NCBI GenBank assembly: GCA_007130445.1
Contig: SLSM01000367.1
Span: 1-14,540 of the forward strand
Length of the DNA: 14,540 bases
DNA from: Trueperaceae bacterium
Lineage (GTDB): Bacteria > Deinococcota > Deinococci > Deinococcales > Trueperaceae
Reading direction: 5' to 3'
The first letter of the stretch is position 1; each line of letters opens with the position of its first letter. The notes beneath the pieces were generated by a model. That model did not search any database, was not told the DNA's origin, and worked only from the letters and a program-made list of their open reading frames with translations. The position numbers and the translations under genes are program-made. Below, piece after piece: positions 7,785 through 14,270 of this stretch.

Positions 7785-8708
7785 TCACCCGGAAGCGGCC
7801 GCCCGAGCCGACGTCGACCTCAGGTCGAAGCCGCCGAAGCGCTCCTCGAGCGTCGTCGGTCGGATCACCAAGCGCACGGCGGCGAGGATCAGCACGCCGC
7901 CGAGCAGCATCGGCCACGCCAGCGGCTCGCCCAAGAACAGCCGGCCCCAGAGCACGCCGAACAGAGGGATCAGGAAGCCGATGCTGGTCGCCACCGTCGC
8001 TCCGGCGCGGGCGATCAGGTGGAAGTACAGCCGGAACGACAGGGCCGTGGAGAGCACCACCAAGCCAGCGAGCGCCGCGATCGCGCCGGTGCTGGGGGCG
8101 GCCGCTGGCGCCGCCATGAGCGCGAACGGCGCCAACAGGATGCCCGCCCCGAGGAAGTTGCCGATCGTCAGCGACGTGCCGTCCACGCCGGCGAACACGC
8201 GTCGGGCGTAGAGGCTTCCGAGGGCGTAGCTGGCCGCGGCCACGAGCAGCGTCGCCAACGCCACGAGCGTGAGCGGATCGCTGCTGAGCCACTGGGCGCC
8301 GCTCAGGACGACCACGCCGGCCAGGCCGAGGGCGAGGCCACACCAGCGTCGCCGTCCGAGCCGTTCCTGGCCGAGGGCGGCACCGAAGAGCGCCGTGAAC
8401 AGCGGGATCGTCGCCATCACCACGGCGGCGACGGAGGCGTCGAGCCGGAGCTCGCTCCATGCGGTGAACGAGAACGGGATGGCGGCGTTCAACGCCCCGA
8501 GCAGCAGGTACGGTCGCACCCCGCGCACGAAGTGGGGGCGGGCACCTCGCGCGCGCTGCCACAGGAGCAGCAGACCCGCCGCGGCGACGACGCGGAGGTC
8601 GCCGAGGAGGGCCGCACCGAAGGCCGGCACGGCGAGCTTCATGAACAGGAAGCTCCCCGCCATCAGGGCGGCGACGAGGAGCAGCAGGGGTAGGTCACGG
8701 TGGGCCAT
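7785..8708 (-). CDS. EamA-family (DMT superfamily) transporter
   Basis: A 307-aa inner-membrane protein with about ten hydrophobic helices arranged as two EamA repeats (about residues 5-130 and 140-280), the normal size for this drug/metabolite exporter family. Typical features are the opening LLLLVAALMAGSFLFMKLA, the end of repeat one with VMATIPLFTALFGAALGQERL, and the matching end of repeat two with SIGFLIPLFGVLWGRLFLGEPL. Family members export amino acids, nucleosides or other metabolites; the substrate cannot be read from sequence. The ATG at 8708 has a good site AAGGAG (8717-8722) 8 nt upstream, which lies inside the preceding 127-aa gene; the two genes overlap by 14 bp. The frame remains open upstream to 9551, but that extension is a shadow of the two upstream genes. 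Confidence 0.93.
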   Translation of the reverse strand: MAHRDLPLLLLVAALMAGSFLFMKLAVPAFGAALLGDLRVVAAAGLLLLWQRARGARPHFVRGVRPYLLLGALNAAIPFSFTAWSELRLDASVAAVVMATIPLFTALFGAALGQERLGRRRWCGLALGLAGVVVLSGAQWLSSDPLTLVALATLLVAAASYALGSLYARRVFAGVDGTSLTIGNFLGAGILLAPFALMAAPAAAPSTGAIAALAGLVVLSTALSFRLYFHLIARAGATVATSIGFLIPLFGVLWGRLFLGEPLAWPMLLGGVLILAAVRLVIRPTTLEERFGGFDLRSTSARAAASG

Positions 8709-9078
8709 GCGTGGGTCTCCTTCGCCCGGGTCCGAGCCGGACGCCCACGAGGGCGTGGCCGACCTGGTGCTGGCCGAGGTGGAACTCGGCGGTGAGCCGT
8801 GCGCGACGTGCGCGCGCCGACGGGATGTCGAGTCGCCCGATGGCGTGGTCGAACGGTCCGGCCGAGCGGAGTGCGATGGTGGTGCGGCCGAGGCGCTCCC
8901 CGCGGCCGCGGCGCGCCGCTCGTGCCTCGCGCGAATCGCGCAGCAGTCGCAGTGCCAGCAGCCGCGCGGTGTGGCGGTGTGCGGAGCCGTCGCGGAAGGC
9001 CTGTGGCGGGTACGCGTCGTTGCCGATGAAGATGGCCAACACGACGCTGCGCCTGCCGCTGTGGCGCTCAGGTGGCAC
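8695..9078 (-). CDS. Unrecognised 127-aa protein
   Basis: I do not recognise this protein. It begins with GTG at 9078 (MPPERHSGRRSVVLAIFIG) and contains DAYPPQAFRDGSAHRHTARL, an Arg-rich middle (REARAARRGRGERLGR) and a more regular C-terminal half (TTIALRSAGPFDHAIGRLD, AEFHLGQHQVGHALVGVRLG). It has no signal peptide or membrane helix. Support for a real gene is that nearly every codon ends in G or C, as in neighbouring genes. Its position also fits: it overlaps the upstream membrane-protein gene by 11 bp and the downstream EamA gene by 14 bp, so it is probably translationally coupled to both. A start further in (GTG at 9042) is possible. Function unknown. Confidence 0.68.
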   Translation of the reverse strand: MPPERHSGRRSVVLAIFIGNDAYPPQAFRDGSAHRHTARLLALRLLRDSREARAARRGRGERLGRTTIALRSAGPFDHAIGRLDIPSARARRARLTAEFHLGQHQVGHALVGVRLGPGRRRPTHGPP

Positions 9079-9631
9079 GGCGAGCGCGTCGCCGGTGCGC
9101 GCCGATCAGCAGTGCGATCGCCACCACCGTCGGCACGAAGACGGCGAGGTTGTAGGCGAAGTGCAACTCGATGCGAGGCACCAGGCGCTCGAGCACGCTC
9201 ATCTGCTTGATGGCGCCGTAGAAGTAGACGCCGGTCACGTACTGGACCTGCAAGAAGGCGTGTTCGAACCAATGCCACGACTGCAGCACGAGCGCGGCGC
9301 GCCACCACCGGGCCGCGGCGCCGGTGCCCGCGAAACCGGGCAGCAGCAGGATCAGTCCGGTGAGCTGCAGGCTGTTCCAGGCCGTGTGGAGCACCTCTGC
9401 CATCGCCAGGCCGGGGAACGCCAGTCCGAGCAGGCCGCCGGCGCTGGGGCGAGGCCAGTCCAGCAGCGCCACCTGGGCGAGTTGTGCCACGTGCTCGACG
9501 AAGTGCGACGCCACGAGGAGGAGGTACCAGCCGAGGGCGCGGCGGTGCCAACGGCCGTTGAGGCCGTCGAGCAGCGCGCCGCGGGCGCGGACGAGGAGCG
9601 TGGGACGGGGACGGAGGGTGGTGCGGATCAT
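9068..9631 (-). CDS. Integral membrane protein with duplicated HxxEHx5Q / LHxAxN units
   Basis: A 187-aa protein, starting MIRTTLRPRPTLLV, with about four to five hydrophobic segments and a basic tail (HRRRARRAT). Two equivalent units are visible. The first has SHFVEHVAQLAQ (H43, E46, H47, Q53) and then LHTAWN (H82, N86). The second has WHWFEHAFLQVQ (H120, E123, H124, Q130) and then LHFAYN (H157, N161). The spacing between the two His-motifs is 39 residues in the first unit and 37 in the second, so this looks like an internal duplication. Conserved His and Glu in membrane helices suggest metal or heme binding, but that is inference and I cannot name the family. The ATG at 9631 has AGAGGA about 10 nt upstream. 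A strong hairpin separates it from the secreted-protein gene. Confidence 0.85.
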   Translation of the reverse strand: MIRTTLRPRPTLLVRARGALLDGLNGRWHRRALGWYLLLVASHFVEHVAQLAQVALLDWPRPSAGGLLGLAFPGLAMAEVLHTAWNSLQLTGLILLLPGFAGTGAAARWWRAALVLQSWHWFEHAFLQVQYVTGVYFYGAIKQMSVLERLVPRIELHFAYNLAVFVPTVVAIALLIGAHRRRARRAT

Positions 9632-9655
9632 GGTGGTCGGTCCTCTCGGAGAACG

Positions 9656-9681
9656 GGGGAGGGGCGCATGTGCCCCTCCCC
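9656..9681 (-). terminator. Strong intercistronic hairpin (attenuator or partial terminator)
   Basis: In the 86-nt gap between the secreted-protein gene and the membrane-protein gene there is a perfect 10-bp inverted repeat: GGGGAGGGGC (9656-9665), 6-nt loop, GCCCCTCCCC (9672-9681). On the transcribed minus strand it is followed by CGTTCT rather than a run of T, so it is not a classic intrinsic terminator. It could reduce readthrough or protect an mRNA 3' end, giving more of the secreted protein than of the downstream genes. Confidence 0.6.
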
Positions 9682-9717
9682 TCGGTACGGTCGATCGTGC
9701 GTGTCGCTCTCGCCTCG

Positions 9718-10476
9718 TCAGCGTGCGGCGCGGAGCGTGGCCGCGGGCGCGTGGATCGCGACCTGCTCGTCGAAGCACGCCAGGCAGTCGCCGCCGATGA
9801 CGGTGTGGGGCTCGAAGGTGGTGAGCTGGGCGAAGGCGCGGCTCGGGTCGAGGGGGCCGTGGGCGCGGACCACCACGTGGATCTCGGCCGTCAGAGCGTC
9901 GCGCAGGCCGGGTCCGAGGACGACCTCACCGAGCGGCCGATCGACGTACAGGACGCCGCTGAAGGCGGCCCGACCGGCACCGTCGGTGATCGTTCCGTCG
10001 GCGAAGAGGATCGAGATGTCGGCCGCTTCGTTGAGGTTCATCGTGCCGTCGGGGTTGAAGAGGTCGTCGAGGTCGCAGGCGTCGCCGGTGCAGGCGTCCG
10101 GGTCGTTGAACACGACCCACCACAGGGTGTACGGCGCGTCCGGGGCGAGGCCCTCGGTCGTGAGGGTGACGGCGACGAAGTCGCTGCCGTGGAGCAGCGT
10201 GGACGTTGCGCCGTCGACAGCGCCGAAGTCCGTGAAGCGATAGACGCTCGAGGTGCTGTGGAGCGTCTCCTGCTGCGCGTGCGCCAGCGGGACCAGCAGG
10301 ACCGAGACGGCGGCGGCGAGGTTCACGAGCCAGGTCGTGATCGCGCTGCCCGCGCGCTTCGTGGCGGGGCGGCGGCGCCGCGCTGCGCGCACGTGGTGTC
10401 GGGTGTCGGCATCCCGGATGCGGTCCTCGTGGGCCGCGGCGAGCAACCAGTACTGGAGTGCGATGGTGTCGTTCAT
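9718..10476 (-). CDS. Secreted four-cysteine protein of unknown function
   Basis: A 252-aa protein. A hydrophobic stretch at 46-62 ending LAHA (cleavage after residue 67) acts as a signal peptide, but is preceded by an unusually long N-region: MNDTIALQYWLLAAAHEDRI and then the very basic VRAARRRRPATKR. The mature part has a beta-rich pattern with GLAPDAPYTLWWVVFNDPDA, DGAGRAAFSGVLYV and AEIHVVVRAHGPL. Four Cys occur as two close pairs, C129/C134 (ACTGDACD) and C231/C234 (GDCLACF), which could form disulfides or bind a metal. From memory this resembles a widespread but uncharacterised family of exported actinobacterial proteins; I cannot assign a function. The ATG at 10476 has an excellent site GAGGAGG 7 nt upstream. 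It is the first gene of the minus-strand run. If translation instead began at the GTG of residue 29, the signal peptide would be of ordinary length. Confidence 0.82.
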   Translation of the reverse strand: MNDTIALQYWLLAAAHEDRIRDADTRHHVRAARRRRPATKRAGSAITTWLVNLAAAVSVLLVPLAHAQQETLHSTSSVYRFTDFGAVDGATSTLLHGSDFVAVTLTTEGLAPDAPYTLWWVVFNDPDACTGDACDLDDLFNPDGTMNLNEAADISILFADGTITDGAGRAAFSGVLYVDRPLGEVVLGPGLRDALTAEIHVVVRAHGPLDPSRAFAQLTTFEPHTVIGGDCLACFDEQVAIHAPAATLRAAR

Positions 10477-10727
10477 GGTCGTGCCTCCTCAGGCTGTGGT
10501 CGGCGGGTTCGGCGCTCGGCCTCCCCTCGCACGGCCACACGCTAGTGAGGGCGTCGTGACCCAGCCGTGGCCTCACCGTGACCCGTGTGGGCCGCAGGGG
10601 GCCGTTGCGCCTCCGGAGCGGCGCGAGATCGGGCGGGACGATGCGGAAGGCGTGCGCGCAGACGGGTCGGGTATGCTCTGCGCGGCTCTCGCGAGCCGAC
10701 ATCATCACGCCGAGCTGCGCGCAGCCC
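10477..10727. promoter_or_regulatory. Divergent intergenic region with candidate promoters
   Basis: This 251-nt region separates the minus-strand run from the purine permease gene. For the permease, TATGCT (10672-10677) is a plausible -10 box. Just after it is a perfect small hairpin, CGGCTC (10683-10688), loop TCGC, GAGCCG (10693-10698), which would sit at the very 5' end of the mRNA. For the secreted-protein gene, TAGCGT on the minus strand (10539-10544) is a weak -10 candidate giving a leader of about 55 nt with GAGGAGG near its end. I see no -35 consensus for either and no purine-riboswitch-like core. Confidence 0.4.
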
Positions 10728-12074
10728 ATGGCGCTCACCGGCGATCGGGGGCACGTCGTGCGGCAGCGACTGGATGCGTTCTTCGACTTGCGAGCGCTCG
10801 GCACGAACGTCAGGGTGGAGGCGCTGGCCGGCCTCACGACCTTCCTGACGATGGCCTACATCATCGTCGTCAACCCGCTCATCCTCGGCGATGCCGGCGT
10901 GCCACTGGACGGCGCGCTGTTCGCGACCGTCATGGTCGCTGCGGTGTCGAGCATCCTGATGGGCCTCTACGCCAAGCTCCCCATCGCGCTCGCACCCGGG
11001 ATGGGTCTCAACGCCTACTTCGCCTACACGCTCGTGCTCGGCCAGGGCCTGTCGTGGCAGACGGCGTTGGCCGCCGTGTTCGTGTCCGGACTGGTGTTCA
11101 TCGCGCTGTCGTGGCCGGGCTGGAACGTGCGCGAGAAGATCGTGCGGGCCGTGCCCACGGGTGTGCGCATCGGCGTCGCCGCGGGTATCGGCCTGTTCCT
11201 CGCCCTGATCGGCATGATCAACGCCGGCGTCATCGTCGCCTCACCGGCGACGGTCGTGGGTTTCGGCGGCTTCAGCGCGAGCTTCGTGCTGTTCTTCATC
11301 GGCCTGGTCCTGGCCGCCTTCTTCCTGATCCGCAAGATCCCAGGCGCGCTGATCCTCTCGATCCTGGCCGTGTCGATCCTGGCGTTCTTGGCCCAGACGC
11401 TCGGTTGGCTCGAGGGCGTGGTCTTCGTGCCGGACGCGGTCGTCGCCGCACCGTCGCTCGGCACCTTCTTGCAGCTCGACCTGGTCGGCGTGCTCTCGGT
11501 CAGCCTGATCGCACCGATCTTCGCGCTCCTGTTCACCGACATGTTCGACTCGATCTCGACCTTCGTCGGCGTCACGAAGGTCGCTGGCCTCGTCGACGAG
11601 GATGGGCATCCGAAGAACGCCGGCAAGGCGCTGCTGGTCGACGGCGTCTCGACCACGATCTCGGGCCTGTTCGGTTCGTCACCCGGCACGGCCTACATCG
11701 AGTCCGCCGCGGGTGTCGAACAGGGCGGCCGCTCTGGGCTCACGGCGGTCGTCGCCGGGCTGCTCTTCCTGCCCTTCATGTTCCTGTCGCCGCTGCTCGG
11801 CCTGATCCCGGCCGTCGCGACCGCGCCCGTGCTGGTGCTCGTCGGACTCTTCATGATGAGCGTGCTCCGCGACGTCGACTGGGGCGACTACGAGGTCGTG
11901 GTGCCGGCGTTCATCGCGATGATCGCGATCCCGTTCACCTACAGCATCACCGAGGGCATCGTGTTCGGCTTCATCGCCCACGTGGTCATCCGCGTGCTGA
12001 ACGGCAAGGTCCGCGAGATCAGCCCGACGCTCTGGGTGATCTTCGCGTTCTCGCTGGTGATGCTGGTGATCTGA
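10728..12074 (+). CDS. NCS2-family purine permease (AzgA-like adenine/guanine/hypoxanthine transporter)
   Basis: A 448-aa inner-membrane protein that fits the nucleobase:cation symporter-2 family, AzgA branch, importing purine bases with protons. Diagnostic stretches, numbered from the ATG: GLTTFLTMAYIIVVNPLIL (35-53), LAPGMGLNAYF (88-98), FTDMFDSIST (269-278) and SSPGTAYIESAAGVEQGGRS (317-336), the last two being substrate-site signatures of the branch. Length is normal for the family. The frame is open upstream to 10578. I use the ATG at 10728, but it lacks a good ribosome site; the GTG at 10758, with GGGGG about 7 nt upstream, would begin RQRLDAFFDLRALGTNVR and matches the usual N-terminus equally well. 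It is divergent from the secreted-protein gene and followed by the antiporter operon after 114 nt. Exact base preference is not readable. Confidence 0.93.
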   Translation: MALTGDRGHVVRQRLDAFFDLRALGTNVRVEALAGLTTFLTMAYIIVVNPLILGDAGVPLDGALFATVMVAAVSSILMGLYAKLPIALAPGMGLNAYFAYTLVLGQGLSWQTALAAVFVSGLVFIALSWPGWNVREKIVRAVPTGVRIGVAAGIGLFLALIGMINAGVIVASPATVVGFGGFSASFVLFFIGLVLAAFFLIRKIPGALILSILAVSILAFLAQTLGWLEGVVFVPDAVVAAPSLGTFLQLDLVGVLSVSLIAPIFALLFTDMFDSISTFVGVTKVAGLVDEDGHPKNAGKALLVDGVSTTISGLFGSSPGTAYIESAAGVEQGGRSGLTAVVAGLLFLPFMFLSPLLGLIPAVATAPVLVLVGLFMMSVLRDVDWGDYEVVVPAFIAMIAIPFTYSITEGIVFGFIAHVVIRVLNGKVREISPTLWVIFAFSLVMLVI

Positions 12075-12174
12075 CCGTCGATCCCTCGGCGACGTGGCGG
12101 TCGAAGCGCGCGAGCGCGGCCTCGGTGACGCCGGACCCGGGCAGACGTCCGTTCCCGTGGATTCCTGACTCGGG

Positions 12175-12180
12175 TATCCT
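12175..12180 (+). promoter_or_regulatory. Candidate -10 box for a leaderless antiporter operon transcript
   Basis: TATCCT lies 8 nt before the ATG at 12189, which has no Shine-Dalgarno sequence. TTCCCG at 12152-12157, 17 nt upstream of it, is a half-match to a -35 element. The spacing would place transcription initiation at or a base or two before the start codon. It lies in the 114-nt gap after the purine permease gene. Confidence 0.45.
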
Positions 12181-12188
12181 CATGCACC

Positions 12189-12770
12189 ATGCGATCCGAG
12201 CCTGGCTACAGGTCACCGCTGACCGCACGTGAGCGTGTGCTCTGGGCGTACGAAGTGTTCGTCCTGTTGGCGCTCATGTGGCTGGCCCTCAACGGGACGG
12301 AGCGGTGGCTCGCGGGCGTGCTCGTCGCGCTCGCCGGAGCGGGCGTGGCGGCGTGGCTGGCGGTGAACCGGCCACGCCCGCTGGTGCTGAGGCAGATCGT
12401 CCCGTTCCTCGGGTTCTTCCTCGTCGGCTCGCTCCGCGGCGGCGTCGACGTCGCCTGGCGTGCGCTCGATCCGCGCCTCCCGATCGACCCTCAGTTCCGG
12501 CGTTTCACGCTCGAGTTGCCGCAGGGGCAACCCCGGACGTTCATGGTCAGCATCCTCAGCCTCATGCCGGGCACGCTGAGCGTGGAGCTCGAGGACGACG
12601 GCGAGACGCTCGTCGTGCACGCCCTCACCGCCTCCGCACTGACGTCGGTGACGACGCTGCACACGCGGATCCGGGCGCTCTTCGGCGTCGACGAGGGTGC
12701 CGTGAAGCCGATGCCGAGCGAGCCGGTGAACGGCCCGCCGCGGGATGACGAACGGGGGCCGCTCCCGTGA
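12189..12770 (+). CDS. mnhE: Mrp-type Na+/H+ antiporter subunit E (MbhA-like)
   Basis: A 193-aa subunit of a multisubunit cation/proton antiporter in the inner membrane. The N-terminal part has two to three membrane segments (about 18-58 and 66-82). It is followed by the family signature SLRGGVDVAWRALDP (81-95) and the cytoplasmic part with FMVSILSLMPGTLSVELEDDG (118-138), the typical MnhE SxxLxPGT motif. The Asp/Glu/Pro-rich tail after 167 is not conserved. This protein is required for antiport but does not itself carry the ion pathway, according to work on the family. It is the first gene of the operon, and its stop overlaps the GTG of the F gene by 4 bp (GTGA). The ATG at 12189 follows a candidate leaderless promoter. 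Confidence 0.92.
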   Translation: MRSEPGYRSPLTARERVLWAYEVFVLLALMWLALNGTERWLAGVLVALAGAGVAAWLAVNRPRPLVLRQIVPFLGFFLVGSLRGGVDVAWRALDPRLPIDPQFRRFTLELPQGQPRTFMVSILSLMPGTLSVELEDDGETLVVHALTASALTSVTTLHTRIRALFGVDEGAVKPMPSEPVNGPPRDDERGPLP

Positions 12771-13033
12771 CCGCCACCGTCCTGGGGCTGGCGGTCGTGT
12801 TCCTCTTGCTGAACCTGCTGGCTGGCCTGTGGCGCATCGGAGCCGGTCCCACCGCCGCGGACCGCATGCTCGCCGTGTTGCTCTTCGGCTCCACGACGGT
12901 CGCGCTGTTGCTGATCATGGCGCAGTGGCTCGGCGACGCTTCGCTGCGCACGGTCGCGCTGTTGTTCGTGGTGCTCGCGACCATCGTCACCCTGGCCTTC
13001 GTCGGCACACCGAGCGATCAGGAGCGGCCGTGA
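12767..13033 (+). CDS. mnhF: Mrp-type Na+/H+ antiporter subunit F (MbhB-like)
   Basis: An 88-aa membrane protein with three predicted helices (about 3-20, 34-52 and 60-79). The conserved signature RIGAGPTAADRMLAV (23-37) with D32 in the GPTAADR core is characteristic of MrpF/MnhF. The family length is about 90 residues, so it is complete. It begins with GTG inside the 3' end of the E gene, and its TGA overlaps the GTG of the G gene by 4 bp. Its role is as a small structural subunit of the antiporter complex. Confidence 0.92.
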   Translation: MTATVLGLAVVFLLLNLLAGLWRIGAGPTAADRMLAVLLFGSTTVALLLIMAQWLGDASLRTVALLFVVLATIVTLAFVGTPSDQERP

Positions 13034-13344
13034 ACGGCGCCGTGGAGACGCTGGGTCTGGCGCTGGTGATCGCGGGCTGCGTCTTCTACGCCGCCGGCAC
13101 CATCGGCCTCCTGCGCTTCCCCGACGTCTACAGCCGCCTCCACGCCTTGACCAAGGCCGACAACCAGGGCCTGCTGCTGGTGTGTCTCGGGCTGGCCGTC
13201 CTGGCGGGGAGCGCACGCGTCGCCTTCTTGCTGATCGTCGTCTGGTCGGTCGGTCTGGTCGCGGCGGCCGTGTCGGCGCACCTGATCGCCAGGCACGCCC
13301 GTCATGCCGGCGAACCGCACGCGTCGCGCGAGGCGGAGCGATGA
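13030..13344 (+). CDS. mnhG: Mrp-type Na+/H+ antiporter subunit G (MbhC-like)
   Basis: A 104-aa membrane protein with three predicted helices. The hallmark of the family, GLLRFPDVYSRLHALTKAD, lies at 26-44, followed by NQGLLLVCLGLAVL. The usual length is about 100-120 residues. It starts at GTG 13030, which overlaps the F stop (GTGA), and its TGA overlaps the ATG of the next gene (ATGA). The His-rich hydrophilic tail (RHARHAGEPHASREAER) is variable in the family. An open frame reaches upstream to 12745, but that portion is a shadow of the F gene. Confidence 0.93.
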   Translation: MNGAVETLGLALVIAGCVFYAAGTIGLLRFPDVYSRLHALTKADNQGLLLVCLGLAVLAGSARVAFLLIVVWSVGLVAAAVSAHLIARHARHAGEPHASREAER

Positions 13345-14270
13345 CGGTCGGGATCGTCGTCGACATGATGCTCGGTCTCGCGCTGGTGGCCCTCAGCCTG
13401 CGCGTCGTGACCGGCACTGCGCTCTTCAGGGACATCGTCTTGTTCATCCTCTTCGGCCTGCTGGTGGCGCTGAGTTGGGCGCGGCTCGGTGCCCCCGACC
13501 TGGCGTTGGCCGAGGCGGCCATCGGCGCCGGCCTCACCGGAGCGCTCATGCTGATGGCGTACCGCAGCATCGGCACCGACACGGAGGAGCGCCCGGTGCG
13601 CCGCCGTCCCGCCGTGGCGCTCGTCGTCGCGGTGCTCACCGGCTCGCTCGTCGCCGTCATCGGCCTCGCGGCGCTCGGCATCGAGCGCGTGCCGGACGCC
13701 GCCGGCGACGCGGTGCTGGAGGCGTTGCCCGGTACCGGCCTCCGGAACGCCGTCACCGGCGTGCTGCTCGTGTTCCGTGGTCTCGACACCATGCTCGAGA
13801 TGGCCGTCTTGCTGGTCGCCCTGCTCGGCGCCTGGACGGTGCTGGGGGACGCCCGGCCCGGGCGCGTCCACCGCGTCGATCGTCGGACGCCGCTCGTCGG
13901 ATCGCTGCTCACCGTCGTCGCCCCGATCACGCTGCTCGTGGCGGTCCACCTGTTGTTGGCCGGCACCGACGCGCCCGGCGGCGCGTTCCAGGCCGGCGCG
14001 GTGCTGACGGGATGTGGGGTCCTCATGGTCTTGACGGGCACGCTTCGGCCGACCGCCGTGGCGGGCTTCGCGACGCGGCTCTTGGTGGTCGCTGGCCTGG
14101 CCGCCTTCGTGCTCGTTGGGGCGGGCGCCGGGTTCGCCGGGCACGCACCGATGACGCTCACGGGCACCTGGGCCGTGTACCTGATCGAGACGGCGATGAT
14201 GCTCTCGATCGCGCTGACGATGACGCTGCTGTTCGCGCGCGCTCGCGGCCTGCGAGGTGAGGGCTCGTGA
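13341..14270 (+). CDS. Fused MbhD-like, MbhE-like and MnhB-like antiporter subunit
   Basis: A 309-aa membrane protein that joins parts usually encoded separately. Residues 6-76 match the MbhD/DUF4040 domain (FGLLVALSWARLGAPDLALAE, with the APDLAL core), normally at the C-terminus of bacterial MrpA or as archaeal MbhD. Residues 92-168 resemble MbhE, with VFRGLDTMLEMAVLLVALLG (144-163), matching the FRGxDTxxE motif of MrpA C-termini. Residues 182-300 are MnhB-like: TPLVGSLLTVVAPITLLVAV, then AGTDAPGGAFQAG (207-219), where the family usually shows GH-x-x-PGGGF. The ATG at 13341 is preceded by AGGCGGAG and overlaps the G stop. The frame is open upstream to 13182, but that part is a shadow. The TGA overlaps the GTG of the C gene. 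It is probably a core part of the ion-translocating complex. Confidence 0.85.
   Translation: MTVGIVVDMMLGLALVALSLRVVTGTALFRDIVLFILFGLLVALSWARLGAPDLALAEAAIGAGLTGALMLMAYRSIGTDTEERPVRRRPAVALVVAVLTGSLVAVIGLAALGIERVPDAAGDAVLEALPGTGLRNAVTGVLLVFRGLDTMLEMAVLLVALLGAWTVLGDARPGRVHRVDRRTPLVGSLLTVVAPITLLVAVHLLLAGTDAPGGAFQAGAVLTGCGVLMVLTGTLRPTAVAGFATRLLVVAGLAAFVLVGAGAGFAGHAPMTLTGTWAVYLIETAMMLSIALTMTLLFARARGLRGEGS

Noticed and set aside
6328..8562. Long minus-strand open frame (744 codons) across the regulator and EamA genes
   Set aside because: Very Arg-rich translation in a different frame of two clear genes on the same strand; a high-GC artefact.
10477..10727. Purine riboswitch upstream of the NCS2 permease
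   Set aside because: The expected three-way junction and conserved loop sequences are not visible; only a 6-bp hairpin is present.
12075..12188. Terminator after the purine permease
   Set aside because: Only weak interrupted pairing (GTCG with CGAC) and no T-run; not enough to call.
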